Origin: JAKEFM01 sp035695825
Lineage (GTDB): Bacteria > Planctomycetota > UBA1135 > JAKEFM01
NCBI GenBank assembly: GCA_035695825.1
Contig: DASRRH010000026.1
Location: 310,001 to 374,000 of the forward strand
DNA length: 64,000 bases
Reading direction: 5' to 3'
In this document: piece by piece, positions 42,245 through 52,176 of the stretch
Layout: the number at the start of each line of letters is the position of its first letter
Position numbering within the stretch: position 1 is the first letter of the stretch
Notes under the pieces: model-generated
The model's input: only the letters and a program-made list of their open reading frames with translations
The model's database searches: none
What the model was told of the DNA's origin: nothing
Position numbers and translations under genes: made by a program

Positions 42245-43431
42245 TCACCCCCCCCGGCGGCGCCCGCCGCCACGCGCTCGAAGAGGGACGCCACCCTCTC
42301 CCCGACGGCGTCCCAGGAATAGCGCGCGGCGCGCCGCTCGAACGCGGCCGGGTCGAAGCGCCTCCGGAAGACCTCCTCGATCGCCCGGGCGAAGGCGTCG
42401 GCCGTGTTCGTCGGGACGAGGAGTCCCACGGTGGAGTCGACCGTCTCGGGAACCCCGCCGACCGCGGAGGCAACGACCGGCACCCCCGTCGCGAGCGCCT
42501 CGAGCACGACGTTGGGATGCCCCTCCCGGTCGGAGGCGAGGACGAAGGCGTCGGCGGCGCGGTACCAGTCGGGCATCTCTTCCGGCCTCTTCTCCCCGGC
42601 GAAGCGCACGCAACCGGCGACGCCCCGTTCCCGGGCGCGGCGCTCGAGGGGGAGGCGGTCCGGGCCGTCTCCGACGCAGGCGAGGAGCGGACGTCCCGCG
42701 GGCGGCAGGAGCGCGAGCGCTTCGAGGAGGAGGTCGATCCGCTTCCCCGGCGCGAGGCGCGCCGCCGCGAGGAGGACGCGCCCGCTCGGAGGAAGCCCCA
42801 CCCGGCGCCGGGCCTCGAGGCGGTCCCCCGGGGCGAATCGGGTCCGGTCGACGCCGTTGCCGATGACGATCACGCGCTCCTCCGGGAAGCCCGACCAGGC
42901 GGCGAGTCGCCGGCGCAGCTCCTCCGAGACCGCGACCACCGCCGCGGCGGAGGCGAGGGAGCGGCGGACCTGCGCGGCAGCGGCGGGGATCGAGGGAAGG
43001 AGGTTCACGTCCGACCCCCGGGCGGTGACGACGACCGGGAGGCGCAGGCGCCGCCCGATGCGAATCGCAGCGACGCCGTCGGGGAAGAGGTAGTGGGCGT
43101 CGAGGAGCGCGGCCCCGCGCGAGACCCGCCGCACGCACCGGAACGCGCCCGCCTCGAGGAGGCGGGGGTGGAACCGCGTCGAGATTCGGGGGAGGAGGAG
43201 GAAGCGGGGATGGAGGACGTCGATCCCCTCCTCCGCCTCGCGGCGCGGGACCCTCCCCCACCGCGACCAGGTGCCGAGGCCGGGGAGGGGGGGGAACCAG
43301 GGGACGGGCGCGACGACCGCCGCCTCCCCTCCCCCGCGGCGCAGGGCGGCTCGCAGTCGCTCCCGCACGAAGGTCCCGAGGGCCGGGAACGCCGCGTTCG
43401 GGTAGAGGCAGGTGAACGTCGTCCAGCGCAA
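42241..43431 (-). CDS. GT4 glycosyltransferase
   Basis: A 396-residue GT-B enzyme of family 4. VIVIGNGVDRTRFAPGD, LAAARLAPGKRIDLLLEAL and DREGHPNVVLEALATGVPVVAS are the donor-site blocks. The best start is TTG at 43431 (LRWTTFTCLYPN). No ATG or GTG is available before the first domain except deep within asnB. No good ribosome site is seen, so translation may depend on coupling to the asparagine-synthetase gene, which ends 5 bases earlier. Confidence 0.87.
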   Translation of the reverse strand: MRWTTFTCLYPNAAFPALGTFVRERLRAALRRGGGEAAVVAPVPWFPPLPGLGTWSRWGRVPRREAEEGIDVLHPRFLLLPRISTRFHPRLLEAGAFRCVRRVSRGAALLDAHYLFPDGVAAIRIGRRLRLPVVVTARGSDVNLLPSIPAAAAQVRRSLASAAAVVAVSEELRRRLAAWSGFPEERVIVIGNGVDRTRFAPGDRLEARRRVGLPPSGRVLLAAARLAPGKRIDLLLEALALLPPAGRPLLACVGDGPDRLPLERRARERGVAGCVRFAGEKRPEEMPDWYRAADAFVLASDREGHPNVVLEALATGVPVVASAVGGVPETVDSTVGLLVPTNTADAFARAIEEVFRRRFDPAAFERRAARYSWDAVGERVASLFERVAAGAAGGGE

Positions 43432-43436
43432 GAGGG

Positions 43437-45320
43437 CTACGGGAGGGGGACCGCGTGGGCGCGGCGCCAGCGTTCGAGAAAGAGGACGGCGAAGAAGAGC
43501 TCGGAGCGGTCCTTCGCCCCCGAGAGGTGGCCCTTCCACGCGGCCTCGAGCGCGGCTCGGTCGTAGAGCCCCGGCGGCGCGCCCCGGATCGCCTCCTCGA
43601 TCGACCCGCGCAGCCGCCCGCGCGTCCAGGAGCGCAGAGGCACGTCGAAGCCATGTTTCCTGCGCCGGAGCGCCCCCTCCGGGACGAGACCCTCGAGCGC
43701 CCGGCGCAGGATCCACTTCCCGCGCCCGCGGCGAAGCTTCCAGGCGGTGGGGACCCGCGCGGCGAACTCTACGAGGCGTTGGTCGAGCAGCGGGCAGCGC
43801 ACCTCGAGGGAGACCGCCATGCTCGCGCGGTCCACCTTCGTCAGGATGTCGTCGGGGAGGTAGGTCGCGAGGTCGGTCTGGAGGATCCTCCCGAGAGGGT
43901 CGGGCGCGTCGGCGCGCGCGTGCGCGTCGGCGAGGACGCCGAAGGGGTCGTAGTCGCGGAGGCGCTCCCGCAGGTCGCCGCCGAGCACGGACCGCAAGAA
44001 GGCGGGATCGTTCGCCCGGACGCTGCGGAAGTAGGCCCGCAGCGGCTCTTCCGCGAGGTTCTGGAGAAGCGTCTTCGCCCGCAGGGGACGGGGCATCCAG
44101 TCCCCCTTCGGATAGGCGGCGGCGAGCGCCCGGACGACGGGACGGAGCGGGGCGGGGAGGGCCTTGCGGACCCTCCCCTCGATCCGGTCGTAGACGTAGC
44201 GGCGGTAGCCCGCGAAGTTCTCGTCCCCTCCGTCCCCCGAGAGGGCGACGGTCACGGCCTCGCGCGCGATCCGGGACACGGCGTACGTCGGCACGGCCGA
44301 AGCGTCGGAGAAGGGCTCGTCGAAGTGTCTCGGCAGGAGGTCGAGGGCGAGGAGCGGGTCGAGGGAGACCTGCGACTCGCGGTGCCTCGTCCGGAGCGCG
44401 AGGGCCGTCTCCCGGGCGCCCTCCCGCTCGTCGTGGCGGGGGTCGTCGAACCCGACGGCGCAGGTCAGGACCTCCCCTGCGTCGGCGGCGACCATCGCGG
44501 CGACGACGGCCGCCGAGTCGATCCCGCCCGAGAGGAAGGCCCCGAGGGGGACGTCCGAGACGAGGCGCAGCCGGACGCTCTCCACGAGGAGTTCGCGCAG
44601 GCGCGCGGCGAGGCGCTCGGGGGGATCCGCGAAGGGCTCGGCGAAGGAGAGGCGCCAGTAGGGCCGCGGCGGGCCCGCCCCCCCGGGCTCGACGGCGAGG
44701 AGGTGTCCCGGAGGGAGCTTGCGCGCCGCCGCGAAGATCGACTTCGGCGAGGGGACGGCGCGGTACGTGAAGAAGTCGAGGAGCGCCGTCCCGTCGACGG
44801 CGCGGGGAAACGCGGGGAGGGCGAGGAGCGCCTTGAGCTCCGATCCGTAGAGGAAGAGACCGGGAAGGTCGGCGTAGTAGAGGGGCTTCTTCCCGAGGCG
44901 GTCGCGGGCGAGGAGGAGGCGCCGGCGCGCGCGGTCGTAGACCGCGACGGCGAACATCCCCCGGAGCCGCTCGGGGAAGGCGTCTCCCGACTCCTCGTAG
45001 AGGTGGGCGATGACCTCGGTGTCGCCCGCCGTCCGGAACGAGTGTCCTTTCCCCTCGAGCTCGGCGCGCAGCTCCCGGAAGTTGTAGATCTCCCCGTTCT
45101 GGAAGACCACGGCGCGGCCGTCCTCGCTGAAGATCGGCTGGTCCCCTCCCGCGAGGTCGAGGATCGCGAGGCGGCGGTAGCCGAGGGCGGCGGGCCCCTC
45201 GACGAAGAAACCCTCGGCGTCGGGCCCCCGGTGGACGATCGTCGCGGCCATCGCGCGGACGTCGGCCTCCGTCGGCGGCGGAGACCCCCGCAGGGCGATC
45301 GCGCCCGCGAGCCCGCACAT
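43437..45320 (-). CDS. asnB: Asparagine-synthetase-like amidotransferase (exosortase type)
   Basis: A 627-residue two-domain enzyme. The class II glutaminase domain starts at Cys2 (MCGLAG), with HRGPDAEG and FQNGEIYN. The synthetase domain has the PP-loop FLSGGIDSAAVVA near 265 and SGDGGDENFAGYRRY. In exosortase/polysaccharide operons such proteins amidate uronic acids or peptides rather than making asparagine, and that is my inference here. Its ATG shares a base with the upstream stop (TGATG). Confidence 0.93.
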   Translation of the reverse strand: MCGLAGAIALRGSPPPTEADVRAMAATIVHRGPDAEGFFVEGPAALGYRRLAILDLAGGDQPIFSEDGRAVVFQNGEIYNFRELRAELEGKGHSFRTAGDTEVIAHLYEESGDAFPERLRGMFAVAVYDRARRRLLLARDRLGKKPLYYADLPGLFLYGSELKALLALPAFPRAVDGTALLDFFTYRAVPSPKSIFAAARKLPPGHLLAVEPGGAGPPRPYWRLSFAEPFADPPERLAARLRELLVESVRLRLVSDVPLGAFLSGGIDSAAVVAAMVAADAGEVLTCAVGFDDPRHDEREGARETALALRTRHRESQVSLDPLLALDLLPRHFDEPFSDASAVPTYAVSRIAREAVTVALSGDGGDENFAGYRRYVYDRIEGRVRKALPAPLRPVVRALAAAYPKGDWMPRPLRAKTLLQNLAEEPLRAYFRSVRANDPAFLRSVLGGDLRERLRDYDPFGVLADAHARADAPDPLGRILQTDLATYLPDDILTKVDRASMAVSLEVRCPLLDQRLVEFAARVPTAWKLRRGRGKWILRRALEGLVPEGALRRRKHGFDVPLRSWTRGRLRGSIEEAIRGAPPGLYDRAALEAAWKGHLSGAKDRSELFFAVLFLERWRRAHAVPLP

Positions 45321-46417
45321 CAGCGCAGCGCCTCCTCGAGCACCTGCTCGTAGCCGCGGATCATCGCCTCGAGGGAATAGCGCGCGCGGTGGGCGGCCCG
45401 TCCCCGCTCCCCCATCGAGGCCGCCCCGGCGGCGTCCTCGAGCACCGCGCGGATCGCGCCGGCGAGGGCCGCGGGGTCCCCGGCAGGGACCGTCCGGCCG
45501 CACGCGCTCCCCTCGACCACCTCCGCGCAGGCCCCCACGTCGGTCGCGACGACGGGGAGGGCCGCCGACATCGCCTCGAGGATCGCGAGGGGGAGACCCT
45601 CGCTCCGGGAGGAGAGGACGAACAGGTCGAAGGCGGGGTATAGATCGCGGAGGTCGCGGCGCAGGCCGAGGAAGACGGTCCGCTCCTCGATCCCCTCCCG
45701 CCGCGCGAGAGCCTCCGCCTCCGGGCGCAGCGGCCCCTCCCCGGCGAGGAAGAGCCGCGCTGCGGGGACGCCGATCCGGGCGAAGGCGAGGAGGAGGTTC
45801 GCGGGGTCCTTCACGGCCGTGAAGTGCCCCGCCCAGAGGAGGGCCCTCTCCCCCTCGCCGATCCCGAGGGCCGCCCGCGCCTCCCCGCGCGGCCGGCGGT
45901 CGCAAGGGGGGACGCCGTTCGGCACGACCCGCGTCCGGTCGGCGGCGAACCCTTCGTGGCGGAGGAGGGCGCCTCGGAGCCGGCCCGACACGGCGACCGC
46001 GCGGGCGAGGAGCGGCGCGAGGGCGCGGTGGAGGAGGCGCACCCGCAGGCGATCGGGATGGGACCGATCGTGCTCCGTGTAGACGCAGGGAAGCCCGGCG
46101 AGCCGGGACGCGAGCGCGCCGTAGAAGAGGGCCGTCGCGTTGTGGGCGTGGAGGCATCGCGCCCCGAGCGCGCGGAGCTCGCGCGCGAGGCGGAGGGGGT
46201 AGCGCCCGTCGAGGCCCGGACGCCGCGGGAGGAGCCGCACGGGGACGCCGGCGGCCTCGAGCTCCTCGGCGAGGGGACCGAGCCCGTCGAAGAGGACGAC
46301 GGCCGTGGCGAAGCGCGCGCGGTCGAGGCCCCGCGCGAGCTCGGCGACGACCCTCTCGACCCCCCCCGCGGCGAGGCTCGAAGCGAACTCGACGACCAGT
46401 TTCGGGCCCTCCTTCAC
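45320..46417 (-). CDS. GT4 glycosyltransferase, exosortase-cluster type
   Basis: A 365-residue family 4 enzyme. Blocks: EFASSLAAGGVERVVAELARGL, HAHNATALFYGALASRL, YTEHDRSHPDRLRVRLLHRAL, VPNGVPP, LLWAGHFTAVKDPANLLLAF and SSRSEGLPLAILEAMSAALPVVA. This pattern (GGVERV then TEHDR) matches the sugar transferases of EpsH/exosortase loci. I use GTG at 46417, which overlaps the ligase stop as GTGA. TTG at 46420 is an alternative. Confidence 0.9.
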   Translation of the reverse strand: MKEGPKLVVEFASSLAAGGVERVVAELARGLDRARFATAVVLFDGLGPLAEELEAAGVPVRLLPRRPGLDGRYPLRLARELRALGARCLHAHNATALFYGALASRLAGLPCVYTEHDRSHPDRLRVRLLHRALAPLLARAVAVSGRLRGALLRHEGFAADRTRVVPNGVPPCDRRPRGEARAALGIGEGERALLWAGHFTAVKDPANLLLAFARIGVPAARLFLAGEGPLRPEAEALARREGIEERTVFLGLRRDLRDLYPAFDLFVLSSRSEGLPLAILEAMSAALPVVATDVGACAEVVEGSACGRTVPAGDPAALAGAIRAVLEDAAGAASMGERGRAAHRARYSLEAMIRGYEQVLEEALR

Positions 46418-47778
46418 CAAGGCACGTTCCCCCGCGGCGCGGGCACACCGGGGCTCAGGGCGGGCCGGAACCCGAACGGTCGTGGGGCCGCGGCGCGCGC
46501 GGAACCCGCGGGCGCCCGCGCAGGCTCCCGCCGCGCGATCGCGGAGAAGGCGACCGCCGCCCCGATCAGGTGGTAGGCGAGGTCGAAGTGAGCCCGGTTG
46601 AGGAAGACCGCCCCGACCATGAAGCCGGCGAGGCTCGCCTCGAAGGCCCGCGCCGTCGAGCCGACCCAGGGGGGAAGGGCCCCGGCGTCGGAGGACCGCC
46701 GCAGGCGCCGCAGGTCGAGGAAGGAGACGACGAAGAGGAGGAGGTAGACGAGGATCGCCGGAGTCCCGCACTCCGCCCAGATCTGGAGGTAGGAGTTGTG
46801 CGCGACGATCGAGCTCCCCTCCTCGGCGCCGGGGATGGCCGTCGCCGGGTCGTAGCGCGGGTAGGCCACCTGGAAGTTCCAGAAACCGACCCCCAGGATC
46901 GGCTGGTCGCGGATCATCCGGAGCGCGATCCCCCACGCCCGCAGCCGCGCCATCGAGGAGCTGTCGAGCTTGTACTCCCGGATCGACCCGAGGCGCTCCC
47001 AGACGGAGGAGGGGAGGGCGAGGAGGAGGGCGATCCCGGCGAGGATCCCGAGGGCGATCCCGAGCGCCCGCTGGCGCGAGTTCCAGATCATGACGGCGCC
47101 GGCCGTGGCGATCGCGAGGAAGCCTCCGCGGGAGTGGGTGAGGGCGATCGTCCCGACGCACCCCGCCGCCGTCGCGCGCAGGAGCCAGCGCATCCTCCCG
47201 TCCGCCTCCGTCGTCGAGCAGTAGACGAGGATGGGGAACGCCATCACGAGGGCGAGGGAGAAGTCGTTGTTGTCCTGGATGAAGCCCCCGGGGCCGCGAA
47301 GGATCTGGCCTCCGCGGAAGAGGATGAAGAGCCCCCCCTTCAGGCCGAAGAAGCCGAGCGAGAGGCCGACGACCAGGAGGAAGCCCCGAAGGCGCTCCCG
47401 GCTGTCGAGGAGGCTCGTCGTGACGAGGGCGATCGCGAGGATCTTCGCGAACTGGACGTACTGGGAGAGGATCCAGAGGCTTGCCCGGCCGGGAAGGAGG
47501 GCCGAGAGCCCGACGAGGCCGAGGAGGACGAGGAGGAGCCGGCAGCGGAGGGCCGGAATCCAGAGCCGGCGCTTCCCCCATTCGAAGAGGAAGAACCCGA
47601 CGAACAGGGCGGCGGCGACGACGAGGGAGAGCCGGAAGTGGGCGATCGACCAGGCGAGATCCTGGACCCGCATGTAGCCGAGCCAGGAGAAGAGGAGGAG
47701 CCCGACGTAGGGGCGGAGGAAAGCGTAGGGGAGGCACCCGAAGACGATCGCGAGGACGAGGAGGTCTCGGAGCCCCAT
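46414..47778 (-). CDS. O-antigen-ligase-like protein, exosortase-associated
   Basis: A 454-residue polytopic protein (about 11 helices) of the Wzy/WaaL type. The N-terminus MGLRDLLVLAIVFGCLPYAFLRPYVGLLLFSWLG, shown here in parts, fits the exosortase-A-associated ligase family. FIQDNNDFSLALVMAFPI, THSRGGFLAI and the large periplasmic loop with AHNSYLQIWAECG carry the conserved residues. It probably polymerises or ligates the glycan. The C-terminal 45 residues are Pro/Ala/Arg-rich and cytoplasmic. Confidence 0.9.
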   Translation of the reverse strand: MGLRDLLVLAIVFGCLPYAFLRPYVGLLLFSWLGYMRVQDLAWSIAHFRLSLVVAAALFVGFFLFEWGKRRLWIPALRCRLLLVLLGLVGLSALLPGRASLWILSQYVQFAKILAIALVTTSLLDSRERLRGFLLVVGLSLGFFGLKGGLFILFRGGQILRGPGGFIQDNNDFSLALVMAFPILVYCSTTEADGRMRWLLRATAAGCVGTIALTHSRGGFLAIATAGAVMIWNSRQRALGIALGILAGIALLLALPSSVWERLGSIREYKLDSSSMARLRAWGIALRMIRDQPILGVGFWNFQVAYPRYDPATAIPGAEEGSSIVAHNSYLQIWAECGTPAILVYLLLFVVSFLDLRRLRRSSDAGALPPWVGSTARAFEASLAGFMVGAVFLNRAHFDLAYHLIGAAVAFSAIARREPARAPAGSARAAAPRPFGFRPALSPGVPAPRGNVPW

Positions 47779-47799
47779 CCGATTCCCCCCGATCCCCCC

Positions 47800-49446
47800 C
47801 TACCGCAGCGAGCGGCGGATCGAATCGAGGAAGGTCGACACCGAGAGGGGGAGGGACTGCGGCTTCACCGAGTAGGCGACGAAGAGGGCCGTCAGGAGCG
47901 CCGCGGCCGTCGAGGTGGCGAAGGTCGCGAGGAGCCGCCAGCGGCGGCTGCGACGGCGCTCGACCTCCGTGCGGACCCACGCGACGGCTCCGAGGACGGG
48001 GACGGGGAGGGACCGGGCAGCGTCCTCGAGGGTCCGATAGGACGTGCGCGCGTACTCCCGCACGGAGGCGGCGGTGAGTCCAAGACCCCCTCCCACGAGG
48101 AGGGAGACGACGAAGAGGGTGAGGAGGTCGGGCTCCGTCGGTTCGAGAGGCGGGTTCGCCGCCTGCAGGACCAGGAAGGGTTCATCCGCCTCGACCTTCA
48201 GGTAGACGCGCCGGATCCGCTCCTCGTCCCGCACCGCCTCCTTCTTCGAGTCCTCGGCGGTCCGCATCTCCTGCTTCAGTTGCTCGAGGGTGCTGTAGAG
48301 CGCGGGGCGCCCGGAGTTCTGGGCGAGGAGCGCGGCCTGCCGTTCCTTCCGCTTCTCGACCTCGGCGCGGAGCCCGACCAGCTTGCTCTCGAGATCCTTC
48401 ACCTCGGCGTCCTTCTCCCGCCAGACCGGGTTCGCCTGGCGGATCGCCCCGGGCGCCGACGCCGGAGCCGGCACGCGAAGGAGAGCGCTGAGCTCGCGCT
48501 GGCAGCGGTCCCTCTCCCTCTGGATGGGCGCGTACTGAGGGTGCGCGGGCCGGAGCTTCGTCAGCTTCGCATCGAGCCCCTCGAGCTTCTGGCGGAGGAG
48601 GGCCTCGACGGCCGACTCCCCCGCCGCGCGCGGGGGGCTCGCCGTGACGATGGGAGAAAGGACGAGGGTGGGGTCGACCTCGTCGCGCTGCTCCCGCGTC
48701 TTCGCGAGGGTCTTCTCCACCTGCTCGAGCTCGGCCTCCTTGTCGTCGAGCTTCAGCTGCACCGTCGCGAGCTGGACGGAGACCGGGTCGGGGGGAGGGG
48801 AGAGCGAACCCGTCGCCAGGTCGGGAGGAAGGCCGTTCTTGAGGAGGAAGTCGCGGACCCGCTCGCGCGCCTCCTCGTAGGCCTTCGTCCGGTCCTCGAC
48901 CCGCCCGTTCGCGCTCTGGAGCTCCCCGAGGATCCCCCGGCGGATGCGCCCCTGCAGGTCCTCCATCCACCCCTTGACCAAGGCGTTCAGGAACTTGGCG
49001 GCGAAGTACTTGTCGTGGTCGCGGTAGACGACGTAGACGACCTCCCCCCCCGGCCGGGTCCTCTGCGCGAGGTTCACGTCGATCCGCGCGCGCACCTGCT
49101 CGACCTGGGCGTACTTCCCCGACTCGAGGAGCACGGCGAACTCGGGCCTCGGGTCCTGCTCGAGGGTCTTGCGGACCCGGGTGTGGGACTTGAGGTCCGT
49201 CTGGACGGTCCCGAGCTCCTTGTCGAGCGTCGTCTCCTTTCCCCGCGAGGTGAGCTCCTCGGCATAGGTCGGGAGGATCTCGACGGCCGTGCTCACGACG
49301 AACTTGCGGGGGACGAGGGCCATGAGCGCGACCCCGACGACCAGCCCGCCGACCGTGGGGACGATCCACCAGGCGCGCCGGCGTCCGAGGACGCCGAGGA
49401 ACTCGCGCATCTGGTTCTCGGGAAGGAGGGGAGTGGCGGGGGGCAT
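47800..49446 (-). CDS. Polysaccharide chain-length determinant (Wzz/GumC type)
   Basis: A 548-residue inner-membrane protein. A first membrane helix (about 27-47) precedes a long periplasmic domain with coiled coils (about 190-260 and 340-430). A second helix (about 458-480) and a third near the C-terminus (about 517-538) follow, with a basic cytosolic loop between them. It resembles the chain-length proteins of exosortase operons. No tyrosine-kinase domain is fused or adjacent. Its ATG shares a base with the Wza stop (TGATG). Confidence 0.88.
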   Translation of the reverse strand: MPPATPLLPENQMREFLGVLGRRRAWWIVPTVGGLVVGVALMALVPRKFVVSTAVEILPTYAEELTSRGKETTLDKELGTVQTDLKSHTRVRKTLEQDPRPEFAVLLESGKYAQVEQVRARIDVNLAQRTRPGGEVVYVVYRDHDKYFAAKFLNALVKGWMEDLQGRIRRGILGELQSANGRVEDRTKAYEEARERVRDFLLKNGLPPDLATGSLSPPPDPVSVQLATVQLKLDDKEAELEQVEKTLAKTREQRDEVDPTLVLSPIVTASPPRAAGESAVEALLRQKLEGLDAKLTKLRPAHPQYAPIQRERDRCQRELSALLRVPAPASAPGAIRQANPVWREKDAEVKDLESKLVGLRAEVEKRKERQAALLAQNSGRPALYSTLEQLKQEMRTAEDSKKEAVRDEERIRRVYLKVEADEPFLVLQAANPPLEPTEPDLLTLFVVSLLVGGGLGLTAASVREYARTSYRTLEDAARSLPVPVLGAVAWVRTEVERRRSRRWRLLATFATSTAAALLTALFVAYSVKPQSLPLSVSTFLDSIRRSLR

Positions 49447-50198
49447 CAGAAGAAGTTGCGCCGGACCTCGTAGTAGGTGACCGCGCCGAGCACGCCGACG
49501 ACGGTGCCGAGGATCTGCGTCACCGGGTAGACGAGCTGGGTGAGGGCGTTCCCGATCGCCCCGATCACGGTCGGCGGGACGATCACGATGTCGTTCTCCC
49601 GCAGCCGGAGGTTGTAGGTCGTGTCCCCCGTCCGGAGCAGCCGCTCGAGGTCGACGACGACGACGAGCGGGTCGACCGGGTCCCCCCGGACGAGCCGCAC
49701 GCGGGCCAGGTTGGCGGTCACGCGGTTGGGGGCGGAGCGCAGGACCGCCTCGAGGAGGGTGACGTCTCCTGGGAACGGGTGGGGCCCCTCGCGGGCGACC
49801 TCGCCGAAAACGTAGAAGGACTTCGCCAGGGTTCGGATCCGTACGCGGACCCGGAGGTCCTCGAAGTAGGGCCGGTAGAGCGCCGTGAGCAGCGACTCGA
49901 TCTCCCCCGCCGTCAGCCCGGCGACGTGGACGTTGCCGACCTCCGGCATGTCGATCGTCCCGTCGATGTCGACCTGCTGCGGCGGGAGCGTCAGGTACTC
50001 GGGGTTCACGCTGTCGGTCACCGTGACCGCGTCCCCGACCGCGGCGAAGTTCTCCTCCGAGGCGTTCCCGTGGTAGCGCTGGCCGAACCCGGAGCGATTG
50101 AGGTACTGGAAGATCCGCTTGTCCTCGAGGGAGCTGCACCCACCCGCGAGGAGGGGGAGCCCGAGGAGGACGGCGAGCGCGAGACCCCTTCGCTTCAC
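49446..50198 (-). CDS. Polysaccharide export lipoprotein (Wza/SLBB type)
   Basis: A 250-residue outer-membrane export protein. The signal ends in a lipobox LLAGGC (Cys19). A polysaccharide export domain (GDAVTVTDSVNPEYLTLPPQQV, DIDGTIDMPEVGNVHVAGLT) is followed by one SLBB domain (SFYVFGEVAREGPHPF, PGDVTLLEAVLRSA). A C-terminal helix (about 218-240) would cross the outer membrane as in Wza. The GTG start overlaps the rfbB stop. Confidence 0.92.
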   Translation of the reverse strand: MKRRGLALAVLLGLPLLAGGCSSLEDKRIFQYLNRSGFGQRYHGNASEENFAAVGDAVTVTDSVNPEYLTLPPQQVDIDGTIDMPEVGNVHVAGLTAGEIESLLTALYRPYFEDLRVRVRIRTLAKSFYVFGEVAREGPHPFPGDVTLLEAVLRSAPNRVTANLARVRLVRGDPVDPLVVVVDLERLLRTGDTTYNLRLRENDIVIVPPTVIGAIGNALTQLVYPVTQILGTVVGVLGAVTYYEVRRNFF

Positions 50199-51286
50199 GG
50201 GGTCCCCTCCGATCGCTCCGCGCTCCCCCCCGCGCGGGGACGGTCCCCTCCCCGCTCGGCCGCGGCGAGCTTCTCGCCGTACCAGGCCCGGGCGTGCTCC
50301 GCGAACGCGCGCCGCTTCTTCAACGCTCGCCACCACGTCTCGTTCTTCCGGTACCACCGGACCGTCGATTCGAGCCGCTCCTCGAAGGGACGCTCCGGCT
50401 TCCAGCCGAGGGTGCGCTCGATCTTCGAGGAATCGAGGGCGTAGCGGCGGTCGTGGCCGGGTCGGTCCGCGACGAACTGGAGGAGCGCGCCGGGCTTGCC
50501 GAGGATCCGGAGGATCGCCTCGACGACGAGGACGTTCTCCCGCTCGTTCCCCCCGCCGATGTTGTAGGTCTCCCCCGCCGCGCCCCGCTCGAGAACGGCG
50601 AGGAGCGCCTCGCAATGGTCCTCGACGTAGATCCAGTCGCGGACCTGGCGGCCGTCGCCGTAGACGGGGACCGGGAGGTCGTCAATCGCGTTCGTGATCG
50701 CGAGCGGGACGAGCTTCTCCGGGAACTGGTTCGGTCCGAAGTTGTTCGACGAGCGCGTGATCGTCGCGGGGAGCCCGTGGGTCTTCCACGCCGCCCGCAC
50801 GAGGAGGTCCGAGCCCGCCTTGCTCGCCGCGTAGGGGGAGTTCGGGGCGAGGGGGCTCTCCTCCGTGAAGCGGCCCGTGGCCCCGAGCGAACCGTAGACC
50901 TCGTCGGTCGAGACGTGGACGAAGCGCTGGACGCCGTGGCGCACCGAAGCATCGAGGAGGCACTGCGTCCCGGCCACGTTCGTCCGGAGGAAGGGGGCCG
51001 CGGCGAGGATCGAGCGGTCGACGTGGCTCTCGGCGGCGAAGTGGACGACCGCGTCCACTCCCCCCCCAAAGGCCCGATCGAGCTCGCCCGCATCCGCGAC
51101 GTCCTGCCTCACGAACTTGTAGCGGGGGGAGTCGGCGACGTCCTCGAGGTTCTTCGGATTCGCCGCGTAGGTGAGGCAGTCGAGGTTCGTCACCCCCTCC
51201 GCGCGATCGGAACGGAGGAGCGCGCGGACGAAGTGGCTCCCGATGAAGCCGCACCCGCCGGTGACGAGGACGCGGCGGAAGGTCAC
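50195..51286 (-). CDS. rfbB: dTDP-glucose 4,6-dehydratase
   Basis: A 363-residue extended SDR enzyme making dTDP-4-keto-6-deoxyglucose. VTGGCGFIGSHFVR is the NAD site, HFAAESHVDRSI and STDEVYGS are typical, YAASKAGSD holds the catalytic Tyr-Lys, and SSNNFGPNQFPEKL is the RmlB signature. It sits between rfbD and the Wza gene with 4-base overlaps. Confidence 0.95.
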   Translation of the reverse strand: MTFRRVLVTGGCGFIGSHFVRALLRSDRAEGVTNLDCLTYAANPKNLEDVADSPRYKFVRQDVADAGELDRAFGGGVDAVVHFAAESHVDRSILAAAPFLRTNVAGTQCLLDASVRHGVQRFVHVSTDEVYGSLGATGRFTEESPLAPNSPYAASKAGSDLLVRAAWKTHGLPATITRSSNNFGPNQFPEKLVPLAITNAIDDLPVPVYGDGRQVRDWIYVEDHCEALLAVLERGAAGETYNIGGGNERENVLVVEAILRILGKPGALLQFVADRPGHDRRYALDSSKIERTLGWKPERPFEERLESTVRWYRKNETWWRALKKRRAFAEHARAWYGEKLAAAERGGDRPRAGGSAERSEGTP

Positions 51287-52176
51287 GGCCGCCCCCCCGC
51301 GACCCGGGCGCGCAGGTGGTCGAGGAGGGCCTCGCGCCAGGGACGCATGCGGATCCCGGCGCGCTCGAGCCGCGTGCTCGCGAGGGCCGAGCACGCCGGC
51401 CGCGGCGCCGGGCGGCCGAGCCGCTTCGCCGTCGTCGGGCGGACGAGCGAGGGGTCGAGGCCTGCCGCGGCGAGGATCGCCCGCGCGAACTCGAACCACG
51501 AGGTCGACCCCTGGTTCACGCAGTGGACGATCCCCGTCTCGCCCCGCGCGAGCAACCGCCAGATCGCGGCGGCGACCTCGGGGGCGTAGGAGGGGGAGCC
51601 GACCTGGCCGTCGACGACCTCGAAGGGCTCGCGGCGCTGGCCCCGCTCGAGGATCTTGTCGACGAAGTTCTCCCCGCCCGGACCGAAGAGCCAGGCCGTC
51701 CGCACGACGAGCGCGCGCGGGTGGGCGCCGAGGACGAGCTCCTCCCCCCAGCGCTTCGAGCGCGCGTACACCCCGAGGGGGGCCGGCTCGTCCGTCTCGC
51801 AGTAGGAGACCCCCTTCGTCCCGTCGAAGACGAAGTCGCTGCTCACGAAGGCGAGGGGCGCGCGCGCCGCGGCGCAGCGCCGCGCGACCGTCTCGGCGGC
51901 GAGCGCGTTCACGCGGTAGCAGGTCTCCCGCTCCTCCTCCGCGCCGTCGACGTCCGTGTAGGCGGCCGCGTGGACGACGGCGTCGGGGCGGCGCGCGCGG
52001 AAGCGCTCCGCCACCGCCGCGGGGTCCGTCACGTCGAGGTCCGCGCGCGCGGCGGCGTCGAGCTCGACGCCGGGGGCCTCCCGCGCGATCGCCTCGGCGA
52101 GCGCGCGGCCGAGGAGTCCGCCCGCCCCCGTCACGAGCACGCGCCCGATCGACACCTTCGCGGGCGGAGCCTTCAC
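51283..52176 (-). CDS. rfbD: dTDP-4-dehydrorhamnose reductase
   Basis: A 297-residue SDR protein, the last step of dTDP-L-rhamnose synthesis. VTGAGGLLGRALAE is the cofactor site, VHAAAYTDVDGAEE, SSDFVFDGTKG and YARSKRWGE the family blocks, and VRTAWLFGPGGENFV the RmlD signature. The GTG start gives a 4-base overlap with rfbA. A second GTG about 7 codons in would also serve. The RmlC epimerase that normally acts before it is not in the window. Confidence 0.93.
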   Translation of the reverse strand: MKAPPAKVSIGRVLVTGAGGLLGRALAEAIAREAPGVELDAAARADLDVTDPAAVAERFRARRPDAVVHAAAYTDVDGAEEERETCYRVNALAAETVARRCAAARAPLAFVSSDFVFDGTKGVSYCETDEPAPLGVYARSKRWGEELVLGAHPRALVVRTAWLFGPGGENFVDKILERGQRREPFEVVDGQVGSPSYAPEVAAAIWRLLARGETGIVHCVNQGSTSWFEFARAILAAAGLDPSLVRPTTAKRLGRPAPRPACSALASTRLERAGIRMRPWREALLDHLRARVAGGRP